The notes under the pieces are model-generated. The model saw only the letters and a program-made list of their open reading frames with translations. It made no database searches and was not told where the DNA came from. 64,000 nucleotides of DNA from an uncultured Cohaesibacter sp. (GTDB taxonomy: Bacteria > Pseudomonadota > Alphaproteobacteria > Rhizobiales > Cohaesibacteraceae), in assembly GCF_963667045.1 (NCBI RefSeq), contig NZ_OY762934.1, positions 434,001 to 498,000 on the forward strand, written 5' to 3'. Position 1 is the stretch's first letter; every line of letters starts with the position of its first letter. Of this stretch, positions 34,651 through 40,903 are shown piece after piece. Position numbers and translations under genes: made by a program.

Positions 34651-34922
34651 CATTCCTGCCATTCGCTATGGACGACTTCCCAGAAGCCAGCTTCCCCATT
34701 GCAGACGTTCGAAGAAGCCGCAGCATTTTCCGTTGGCCAAGTGACTGATGGGCGGGCTAAAGGGACATTCCTCTCGTTTGCGCCAATGACTGCAGACAGT
34801 CTGTAACTGCCGATCGAGCCCAATCGCAGCGAGCTAAGCCAATGCTCCACCTGAGGCGGGGCCGCTGGGGCAACAAATGCGGGAGAAGAATAGCAAGTTA
34901 GCGCGTAATAATAAAACGTTGA
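34651..34922. repeat. Non-coding gap with dispersed repeat member C
   Basis: CATTCCTGCCATTCG (34651 on), AGCCAGCTTCC and GCAGCATTTTCC (to about 34732) continue the dispersed repeat whose left part, CAATCACGGCC, lies at 33034-33044 on the other side of the IS. The remaining bases up to the reverse transcriptase stop hold no gene or clear terminator. Confidence 0.5.
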
Positions 34923-36692
34923 TCAGAATTCATCGTCAAAATCATCCTGATCAGCGTCTGAAAAATAAAACTGATTACCCCAAGCTTCATCATCCTCTCC
35001 ATAATCTTCACCAAGCGTTTGAAACTTACGAAGACTTCTCGGAATGTTGGACTCGAACCGGATATTCCCATTGAGTATAGCAGACCGGCGCCCTTCCAGC
35101 GCAGCCTCTAACAGATTGTTAATCCTTGGAAGCTCTACGGGCACGTTGCTGGCAGAGGGATTGAAAAATGAGATGCTCTGATCACGAAGTGCGCTGAAAT
35201 GCGGGTCGGCCGAAACGGCAGCTTCTGCTCCAGGAATTTTCCAAGATTTCCTTATTCCTGCTTCATAGATAAGCATCCAATGCTCGCCTTGAAGATCTTC
35301 GGCTGTCACTGCTCCAGTCCATTCCGAAACACTGCCGCGACCAGAAAGAAGAGACCGGCTCCGCATCATAAGAAATAGGCAGCCACAAATACTGTTCTCA
35401 ACACGAGCCGCTAGTTGCGTCGCCCTTTCACCCAATTTGATTGACAGTGATCTACACAACCAAAGGATCCATGCGACTTCATAATGGTGATTATATGGCG
35501 CGTGTTCTTCTATCATGGACTCGGAAAATTCCTTAACCCTGTTACCGATCGGATATCCCGCAGCAGCATAAGTGCAAAGAATCTTAACCACCGAGTCCAG
35601 ACAGTTCGAGTTTTCTCGGGCAGTTCGAAGGAGGAACGGCTCATAAATTTCCCAGTTTTCTCGCAGGACAAGAACTCTTGAAGACTTTCGAATTGAGAAT
35701 GCAGCGATACTTTCGTCCGGCCACGACTTCGCGAGCCTTATTGACTCGGTGAAGAACCGCATAAGATCGCGGCGCTGGTTCTGCGACTGAGACCGAATTC
35801 GAAGCTGCGTAATGTCACCAGGCCATCCCTCCTCGTTGAACTCTAAGGCATCAATAATTCGCGTTTTGGATGCATTTAACTGCAAATCGAAGCCAAGAAC
35901 TGCCTCCCGCAGCGCGGCTAGGAAAGCCTCTGCATCGACATGGGAAGCAAAGCACAGAAAGAAGTCATCCATATAACGGTAGCCTGCCGTCAGTTTAACA
36001 AAGATTGATTGCTCAACCTGTTGCTCTACCGCACAGAGAATGATTTCCGAAATAATCCGCGATGAATCAGGACCGACGGGAATGCCGATCGTTTGCCCGT
36101 CCTGGCAAGATCTCATCAGGGCATCGATTAAGTTGCCAAATACATTAGGATCAGCAGTATTACGGTTCCTCTTAGCGACCCTTTTGCTGTGCAACGCCCA
36201 AGGAATCGAGTGAGTGTAAATTGCATGGTAGAAGCTTAGAATGTCGGTTTGCAGTATGGCCCGCGCGGTCGCGTAAGCTTGGATGCGCTTTTCTGTAAGC
36301 ACGGATAGTTTCTCCAGCGGAACGGCCCGCCCACCGTCAACTGTGATCACAGCCGGAGTTAGGCTGATACGCGAGCTCCTAAACAGCGTTTCGAACTCTT
36401 CTTGATGTTCTGCGATCACTTTCGTCAATAGAAATTGATTCACTGGATTTGGAACAGCGAGCATGCGACGGGAATGGCCCTTGCGCGCCATATCGAATCT
36501 CGCGTACCGGCTGACAGGTGGGTAACTTCTCCTCTGCTTCTGGTTTAGGCTCGCTTCGTGCGCCGTCCATAGTTCCTCCACCGCATCGATCTTGCTAGCG
36601 AAAGAGGCGGTGCTAAACGGAGGGGGTAACTCCTTCGGGAAATACCCCTGAGCAAGCAAAGTCGATAGGCGATCAGCAAAGGTCAATGTCAT
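34923..36692 (-). CDS. Reverse transcriptase of the Abi/UG (defence-associated) type
   Basis: 589 aa. RT motifs are visible in order: AILQTDILSFYHAIYTHSIP (motif A, Asp150), DGQTIGIPVGPDSSRIISEI (motif B, about 198-217) and the catalytic YRYMDDFFLCF (YMDD at 240-243), then LNASKTRI (motif D/E). The C-terminal 300 residues are helix-rich and end in an acidic tail (DADQDDFDDEF). There is no group II intron maturase or endonuclease domain and no retron VTG motif, which points to the Abi/UG families that give phage resistance. Its place in an integrative island fits a defence role. The exact UG class cannot be assigned by eye. Confidence 0.85.
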   Translation of the reverse strand: MTLTFADRLSTLLAQGYFPKELPPPFSTASFASKIDAVEELWTAHEASLNQKQRRSYPPVSRYARFDMARKGHSRRMLAVPNPVNQFLLTKVIAEHQEEFETLFRSSRISLTPAVITVDGGRAVPLEKLSVLTEKRIQAYATARAILQTDILSFYHAIYTHSIPWALHSKRVAKRNRNTADPNVFGNLIDALMRSCQDGQTIGIPVGPDSSRIISEIILCAVEQQVEQSIFVKLTAGYRYMDDFFLCFASHVDAEAFLAALREAVLGFDLQLNASKTRIIDALEFNEEGWPGDITQLRIRSQSQNQRRDLMRFFTESIRLAKSWPDESIAAFSIRKSSRVLVLRENWEIYEPFLLRTARENSNCLDSVVKILCTYAAAGYPIGNRVKEFSESMIEEHAPYNHHYEVAWILWLCRSLSIKLGERATQLAARVENSICGCLFLMMRSRSLLSGRGSVSEWTGAVTAEDLQGEHWMLIYEAGIRKSWKIPGAEAAVSADPHFSALRDQSISFFNPSASNVPVELPRINNLLEAALEGRRSAILNGNIRFESNIPRSLRKFQTLGEDYGEDDEAWGNQFYFSDADQDDFDDEF

Positions 36693-36906
36693 ACGATAAC
36701 TCCGTCACGCTCAAATATAGGTGCAAAGAGAACTGGTCCGCAACCATATATGAAACTGAACTGGTATATTCAGTCAGGGCATTTTGCTGGCTCAAAATCT
36801 CAGTAACAGGGGCGCCTTCGTCAATCATTTTAGCGCGCAACTGATGAACCACCATGGTAGAGGCTTGTCTACTTTCTTCTCTGACTTGGGCGTTATGCTG
36901 CGGCAT
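36673..36906 (-). CDS. Possible small gene preceding the reverse transcriptase
   Basis: Up to 77 aa from the ATG at 36906; an inner ATG at 36855 gives 60 aa. It overlaps the RT start by 20 bases, an arrangement seen in translationally coupled genes. The sequence (VVHQLRAKMIDEGAPVTEIL then SQQNALTEYTSSV) looks protein-like, but I recognise no family and see no strong ribosome site. It may instead be the degraded end of an older gene. Confidence 0.3.
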   Translation of the reverse strand: MPQHNAQVREESRQASTMVVHQLRAKMIDEGAPVTEILSQQNALTEYTSSVSYMVADQFSLHLYLSVTELSYDIDLC

Positions 36907-37001
36907 AACGGCTACGATTCTGCACTTGGCCTACGCCTTATGCCGTACCTGCCAAGCTTCGCTAATCTGTTTGTTTCTGCCGTCAAGGCTTGGTACGGCA
37001 T
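36891..37001. other. Structured region upstream of the reverse transcriptase
   Basis: Two inverted repeats lie close together. CGTTATGC-TGCG-GCATAACG (36891-36910) is a perfect 8-base stem with a 4-base loop. ATGCCGTACC (36940-36949) pairs with GGTACGGCAT (36992-37001), with CCAAGC/GCTTGG available for extension inside. The region lies 5' of the RT gene on its strand, where several defence RTs encode a non-coding RNA template. It could also simply be an intergenic relic. No gene on the plus strand is convincing here. Confidence 0.4.
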
Positions 37002-37122
37002 CTGTCCTTATGGCCTCCAAGCGGTCGAGTGCGATATGTCATAGATTAAAGACAGTCATCCGAGTCATATTGAGCAATCGTCGCTCTTGAATGCACCGCG
37101 CTGCATCACTACTTTAGATAGT

Positions 37123-37395
37123 ATGTCCATGGTTGCCATGGCGTCCGAAGTGAAGCTGGACCTGTCCATGCGGATCGTGCGCCAAGGAGACCTCGCCAAG
37201 GTGGCGGTTGGCGATGAGCTCGTTCAGTTGGAACGCCTTAGAGCTCTTATCCATGCCATCAACGTTGAGCGCGCAGAAGGACGAGCCGATTTTCTCAAAC
37301 AACAAGCCCTGCTTGCCAAGAGATCTGGCCGCAAAATGTCAGGGATGATCATCCCAGCGCCGATTGCCATCCCAACACCCGATCCCCAGCAGTAG
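37123..37395 (+). CDS. Hypothetical protein, about 90 aa
   Basis: Unrecognised family. Read from the ATG at 37123; a TTG at 37087 would add twelve residues, and neither has a clear ribosome site. The centre is an amphipathic helical stretch (VQLERLRALIHAINVERAEG) and the C-terminus is Pro-rich (IPAPIAIPTPDPQQ). There is no signal peptide. It is followed by a hairpin and a second small gene in the same direction; the two lead towards the integrase end of the island and may form a small unit. Confidence 0.5.
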   Translation: MSMVAMASEVKLDLSMRIVRQGDLAKVAVGDELVQLERLRALIHAINVERAEGRADFLKQQALLAKRSGRKMSGMIIPAPIAIPTPDPQQ

Positions 37396-37411
37396 TCACA
37401 GAGTGGTTTGA

Positions 37412-37449
37412 GATTTGTCCGACCAGCCCCGGTGTCGGCCGGACAAATC
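37412..37449. terminator. Hairpin between two small genes
   Basis: GATTTGTCCG (37412-37421) pairs perfectly with CGGACAAATC (37440-37449), with further CCGAC/GTCGG pairing possible inside. No T-run follows, so it may be an RNA-processing or weak termination structure rather than a full terminator. Confidence 0.4.
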
Positions 37450-37479
37450 ATGCCCCCTATCAGTACGAAAGGAAGATAC

Positions 37480-37883
37480 ATGCCCCTTATTCCCGAAACC
37501 TATCGCCACAACATTTCGCTTCTTGTTGATCAGCACACGAGTGATGCCAGCCGCATCATCGATATTGGAGCCGACGCTATCCGCGCGGCCCGACAGGCGT
37601 TGTCTTCTATGCCCGATATTGCAGTCGGCGACATTTTCGACGACATCAGGCCATTACATGCCCTGATCGATGCTGTCAGCAATCGCTGTGTTCTGGATCC
37701 GCAATTTGAAGAGATCGTCGACGATTTGCTTGAAGCACTACCTATACTCGACGAGGCCGATCCTTTGGCTCCGGCCTACGCAGTGCTCGCGCCGACTTGC
37801 AAGAGGCTCAGTATTTTGCCAACCGATTTCTGGATCTTTTGGCCGCTGAGAAGCAACGGGCACAATCGTTCAGAGAGATGTAA
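37480..37883 (+). pseudogene. Hypothetical helical protein with a C-terminal frameshift
   Basis: From the ATG at 37480 (AAGGAAG upstream) the frame gives an acidic helical protein, PLIPETYRHNISLLVDQHTS to ILDEADPLAPAYAVLA. It then continues to 37893 with poorly protein-like sequence. In the next frame, from about 37795, the sequence reads DLQEAQYFANRFLDLLAAEK and QRAQSFREM, ending at a TAA at 37881-37883. That is a natural helical ending. One missing base near 37790 explains both. It could be a real mutation or a sequencing error. The family is unknown. Confidence 0.5.
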
Positions 37884-38367
37884 ATCAAGGTGAACGCACC
37901 GATCAATCTCGCCATCCATGACGTGATGGCGAGGCCAATGAGACAGCATCGGCGGCAAAGCAGATAATTGCGACGGAAACGGCAAAAACCGAGAATAAAA
38001 CCACATGAAATCAATCAGATAACTTTTTATCAATTTGATTTGGGTTTTTGAAATTTTTGCCCTATACAAAACCGCACATATTGCGCCTATCGCCAACGGT
38101 TACAGCGGCCTAAATACTGCGTATCGGGACTGCCAAGATTTCTGAATACCTCGATTATATCAGGAAAACGAGGTGATCCAACAGCTTTTCCGCACAGATC
38201 GCGGTCTTGAGAGCGCTTTTCTCGCGAAATTGACGCATTCTGGTTTGGGTCCAGCTCTCAGCTTTTCTACTTCCCTTTCAGTTCACGCAAACGCAAAGAG
38301 CCGTCGGTTGGCATTCAACCGGGCGGTAAAGCGATGGAATTCGCCGAGAAAGCAGACAGGAGCCGTC
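37884..38367. other. Non-coding stretch before the excision/integration genes
   Basis: No gene of convincing length. A 25-codon frame from a GTG near 37890 (NAPINLAIHDVMARP) is too short to support. An AT-rich block around 38010-38090 probably holds the promoter for the small gene and integrase. ACCTCG and CGAGGT around 38150-38175 form a short imperfect hairpin. Confidence 0.4.
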
Positions 38368-38532
38368 ATGAAAACCGCAGCGACATTTAAGCAGGCAGAC
38401 ATAAAGCGGGCCATCCGCGGCGCGCAATCTGCAGGTGTCGCCATTGCGGCAATCTCTATCACCGTCTTCGGCGAGATCACTCTGCAGATCAAAGACCCTG
38501 ATCAACCGGGACTGAGAGACGCAAACGACTGA
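38368..38532 (+). CDS. Small hypothetical protein upstream of the integrase
   Basis: 54 aa from the ATG at 38368, which has AGGAG five bases upstream; the frame is open further 5' but without a ribosome site. The sequence KTAATFKQADIKRAIRGAQS followed by AGVAIAAISITVFGEITLQI has one helix that could contact DNA, then a beta-rich end. Short proteins of this type often precede tyrosine integrases in alphaproteobacterial islands. A recombination directionality (excisionase-like) role is possible but not shown. Confidence 0.6.
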   Translation: MKTAATFKQADIKRAIRGAQSAGVAIAAISITVFGEITLQIKDPDQPGLRDAND

Positions 38533-38549
38533 GACAACATACTGGAAAA

Positions 38550-39569
38550 ATGAAACGCAACCCTTATCCCGGCGTCACCAGAGTCACGGACCGCCACGGC
38601 AAGACCCGATGGCGTTTCAGACTCAAGGGATGCAGCTCCTGCTATATCCGAGGAACATATGGTTCGAAGGAGTTCGAGGCTTCCTATCAGGCTGCAAAAC
38701 TGGACAAACCATTCGAGATAGCAAAGACCAAGGCGAAACCAGGCACCTTTGACTGGCTCATCACTCAATATATGCGGACAAAAACCTTCCGCGATATTGG
38801 GGATGTTTATCGTCGAAATCTCAGTCTGGAGATGGAGCGCTTTCGGAAAGATCACGGGCACCGCAGCATTACTGGCCTAAAGAAAAAGCACGTTGAGGCA
38901 CTGATGGAGGCGAAGCGTGAGACCCCTGCTGCAGCCAACAAACTCAAAAAGCTCATCGGGCGCCTATGCCGCTATGCCATCAATGATTTTGGCTATGCGA
39001 TGACGGATCCCACCCAGGGCATCAAGCCTTTTAAGATGAATGAAGATGGCTACCATACATGGACCGACGCAGAAATTTCTCAATTCCTGGCTCATCATGG
39101 TGAGGGCTCTTTGGCAGCAATCGTCTTGCATCTTATTCTTTACACTGGTGCTGCCCGACAGGACGTCAACCGGATGGGCTGGCATAGCATGTACGGCAAC
39201 AGGATCCGCTACAACAGGGGCAAAACTGGTGAATTGGTGGACCTGCCGCTCCATCACAAACTCAAAGAGTTTCTGATCAACATTCCAAGCCATCGGAAAA
39301 CCTTCATCACCCAAACCAAATCTGCTGATGAAAGCTATACAACTGAATCGTTTGGCAATTGGTTTGGGAAACAATGCAAGGAAGCCGGCGTTCCTGGAAC
39401 GGCACATGGATTGCGCAAAGCCGGTGCAACAAAGCTGGCAGAAGCAGGCGGCACCGAGTTTGAAATCATGACTTTCCTGGGCCATTCGAACCCGGGAGAA
39501 GCACGGAAATATGTAAAGAAAGCAAACAGGAAGCTGATGGCCGACAATGCAATGGCAAAGCTGAAATGA
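38550..39569 (+). CDS. Tyrosine recombinase / island integrase
   Basis: 339 aa. All catalytic residues are present: Arg203 in YTGAARQDVNRM, His286 and Arg289 in AHGLRKAGAT, His312 in FLGHSNPGEA, and the nucleophile Tyr321 in ARKYVKKA. The N-terminal part (about 65-155) is the SAM-like core-binding domain. It starts 17 bases after the small gene and ends 73 bases before the tRNA-Glu attachment site. It is therefore the enzyme that inserted this island and could still excise it. Confidence 0.93.
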   Translation: MKRNPYPGVTRVTDRHGKTRWRFRLKGCSSCYIRGTYGSKEFEASYQAAKLDKPFEIAKTKAKPGTFDWLITQYMRTKTFRDIGDVYRRNLSLEMERFRKDHGHRSITGLKKKHVEALMEAKRETPAAANKLKKLIGRLCRYAINDFGYAMTDPTQGIKPFKMNEDGYHTWTDAEISQFLAHHGEGSLAAIVLHLILYTGAARQDVNRMGWHSMYGNRIRYNRGKTGELVDLPLHHKLKEFLINIPSHRKTFITQTKSADESYTTESFGNWFGKQCKEAGVPGTAHGLRKAGATKLAEAGGTEFEIMTFLGHSNPGEARKYVKKANRKLMADNAMAKLK

Positions 39570-39597
39570 TGTCCAACCTATACCATCTGGTTGGACA
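39570..39597. repeat. Inverted TGTCCAACC pair at the right end
   Basis: TGTCCAACC (39570-39578) and GGTTGGACA (39589-39597) flank a 10-base centre directly after the integrase stop. The same 9-mer occurs twice at the left end (6814 and 6865). A candidate integrase arm-site set; it could also act as a hairpin behind the integrase gene. Confidence 0.55.
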
Positions 39598-39633
39598 AAA
39601 GCCCTCACAACCGCCTGAGCTGCAAGGGCTTTT
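39597..39633 (-). terminator. Terminator hairpin of tRNA-Glu, supplied by the island
   Basis: AAAAGCCCT (39597-39605) and AGGGCTTTT (39625-39633) form a 9-base stem with a 19-base loop just past the tRNA 3' end. It occupies the same place relative to the att core as the stronger hairpin at 6719-6753 does at the other boundary. Confidence 0.6.
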
Positions 39634-39642
39634 AGTCGAAAG

Positions 39643-39659
39643 TGGTACGCCCTACGGGA
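39643..39659. repeat. Right attachment site (inside tRNA-Glu 3' end)
   Basis: Exact direct copy of 6763-6779. It spans the CCA, the discriminator base, the acceptor strand and part of the T arm of tRNA-Glu. Confidence 0.85.
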
Positions 39660-39717
39660 CTCGAACCCGTGTTACCGCCGTGAAAGGGCGGCGTCCTAAC
39701 CGCTAGACGAAGGGCGC
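39643..39717 (-). tRNA. tRNA-Glu (anticodon TTC)
   Basis: 75 bases with an encoded CCA. The acceptor stem pairs GCGCCCT with AGGGCGT. The D-arm region TTCGTCTAGCGGTTAGGAC, anticodon loop CTTTCAC (anticodon TTC) and T-loop GTTCGAGTC are all standard for bacterial tRNA-Glu. It is the integration target of the island and remains intact. Confidence 0.96.
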
Positions 39718-39736
39718 TCAGCAATCGGTGAGGCGG

Positions 39737-39765
39737 TTTATAGAAAGCTTTGTCTCAAAGCGCAA
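39737..39765 (-). promoter_or_regulatory. Promoter of tRNA-Glu
   Basis: On the minus strand TTGCGC (39760-39765) and TATAAA (39737-39742) are separated by exactly 17 bases. They end 20 bases before the first base of the tRNA, so transcription would start about 10 bases upstream of it. Confidence 0.65.
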
Positions 39766-39913
39766 GAGCATTCATGCGAAAAAATTACATATTCTGCAAA
39801 GAATGGATTTTTGTCCAAAGTCTTTTTATTTGGCCTTGAATTTTGGACGATTTCGAGCGAATTTGGTTGCATGAAGAAACTAATTTACTAAAGAATCACA
39901 AATCGAGATAGAC

Positions 39914-40855
39914 ATGCACGTCAAGGAAAGCCTGGTTAAGGACATTCGCACTTCTTCCCGCCAACTGGTTCGCCGCTGGGGCGTTTTGGCAAAGCACGTG
40001 GCAGGCACCGACTATTCGCTCAGTGCCGTGCATGCCGTGCTGGAGATCGGACACTCCGACGGCATGACCTCCAAGGACCTTTCGGAAGCCCTTATTCTGG
40101 AGAAGTCGACGGTCAGTCGGCTGGTCAAAAGCCTCGTTGAACAGGATCTGGTGCGAAAGATAGATGATGACAGCGACAGACGCAAGCAGGGGCTTTCATT
40201 GAGTACAAAGGGCAAGACGCTGTTCGATCTGATCAATCTTCACGCCAACGAACAGGTTAGAGACGCGCTTGAATCAGTTCACATGGATGAAGTGGAACAG
40301 ATTGCCTGCGGGCTTCGACTCTATGCCGATGCGCTTGCGCTCAAGGGCGAACGCCAGCCGACACAGGAACTCCGGATCGAGACAGGCTATCGTCCCGGTC
40401 TGATCGGACAGATTGCCTCTCTGCATTCGCAGTTCTATTTCGATCTGGTCGGCTTCGGTGCGGTTTTTGAGGCCATCGTTGCCAGCGGGATGAGCGAGTT
40501 CATCGGACGGCTTGACAAGCCGTGCAACGAATTCTGGCACCTCAGTGAGCACGGGCGGTTTCTGGCCAGCATTGCGCTGGACGGCGAAGACCTTGGCAAC
40601 AATGCTGCTCACCTCAGATGGTTCATCGTTGACGACTGCCTGAGGGGCAAGGGCGCAGGACGAAAGATACTCGAAAGCGCCCTCACATTCGCTGACGCCC
40701 AAGGCTTTGACGAGACGCACCTCTCCACCTTCAAGGGGCTTGACGCCGCACGGCATCTCTATGAATCAACGGGCTTTGAACTGGTCGAGGAAAAGCCGGA
40801 CACCACCTGGGGCACAGAGGTGATCGAGCAGCAGTTCGTTCGCAAACGGCCATGA
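39914..40855 (+). CDS. MarR-family regulator fused to a GNAT acetyltransferase domain
   Basis: 313 aa. The N-terminal 145 residues are a MarR winged HTH (SKDLSEALILEKSTVSRLVK then DDDSDRRKQGLSLSTKGK). From about residue 155 a GNAT domain follows. Its acetyl-CoA region is FIVDDCLRGKGAGRKILESA and its end HLYESTGFELVEEK. This bifunctional arrangement is known from many proteobacteria. It stands alone just outside the island, between tRNA-Glu and recJ. Target genes and acetyl acceptor are not indicated by context. Confidence 0.9.
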   Translation: MHVKESLVKDIRTSSRQLVRRWGVLAKHVAGTDYSLSAVHAVLEIGHSDGMTSKDLSEALILEKSTVSRLVKSLVEQDLVRKIDDDSDRRKQGLSLSTKGKTLFDLINLHANEQVRDALESVHMDEVEQIACGLRLYADALALKGERQPTQELRIETGYRPGLIGQIASLHSQFYFDLVGFGAVFEAIVASGMSEFIGRLDKPCNEFWHLSEHGRFLASIALDGEDLGNNAAHLRWFIVDDCLRGKGAGRKILESALTFADAQGFDETHLSTFKGLDAARHLYESTGFELVEEKPDTTWGTEVIEQQFVRKRP

Positions 40856-40903
40856 TAGTGCGCCTGCTCTAAGCACATATCATTCAACGCCCCACGACAG
40901 GTC

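Larger units (their letters stand above)
6763..39659. mobile_element. Integrative genomic island at tRNA-Glu, 32.9 kb
   Basis: The boundaries are set by an exact 17-base direct repeat, TGGTACGCCCTACGGGA, at 6763-6779 and 39643-39659. The right copy is the 3' end of tRNA-Glu. A tyrosine integrase gene lies 74 bases inside the right end, as is typical of tRNA-integrating islands. The interior is accessory: efflux, uptake, catabolism, an IS element, a defence-type reverse transcriptase and gene remnants. Both sides continue into apparently stable chromosome. No conjugation, replication or phage structural genes are visible, so it is not self-transmissible by anything I can see. Confidence 0.85.

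Noticed and set aside
36891-37001. Integron attC-like site
   Set aside because: The GTTATGC...GCATAAC stem recalls an attC end, but the conserved core GTTRRRY and its imperfect partner with extrahelical bases are not present, and there is no integron integrase.
34923-37086. Retron
   Set aside because: The RT lacks the retron VTG region, and I could not find an msr/msd-like pair of inverted repeats with a conserved priming G next to it. The hairpins upstream are in the wrong form for a retron RNA.
6763-39659. Prophage
   Set aside because: Integrase and att sites are present, but no capsid, terminase, tail, lysis or phage replication genes are found in the interval.
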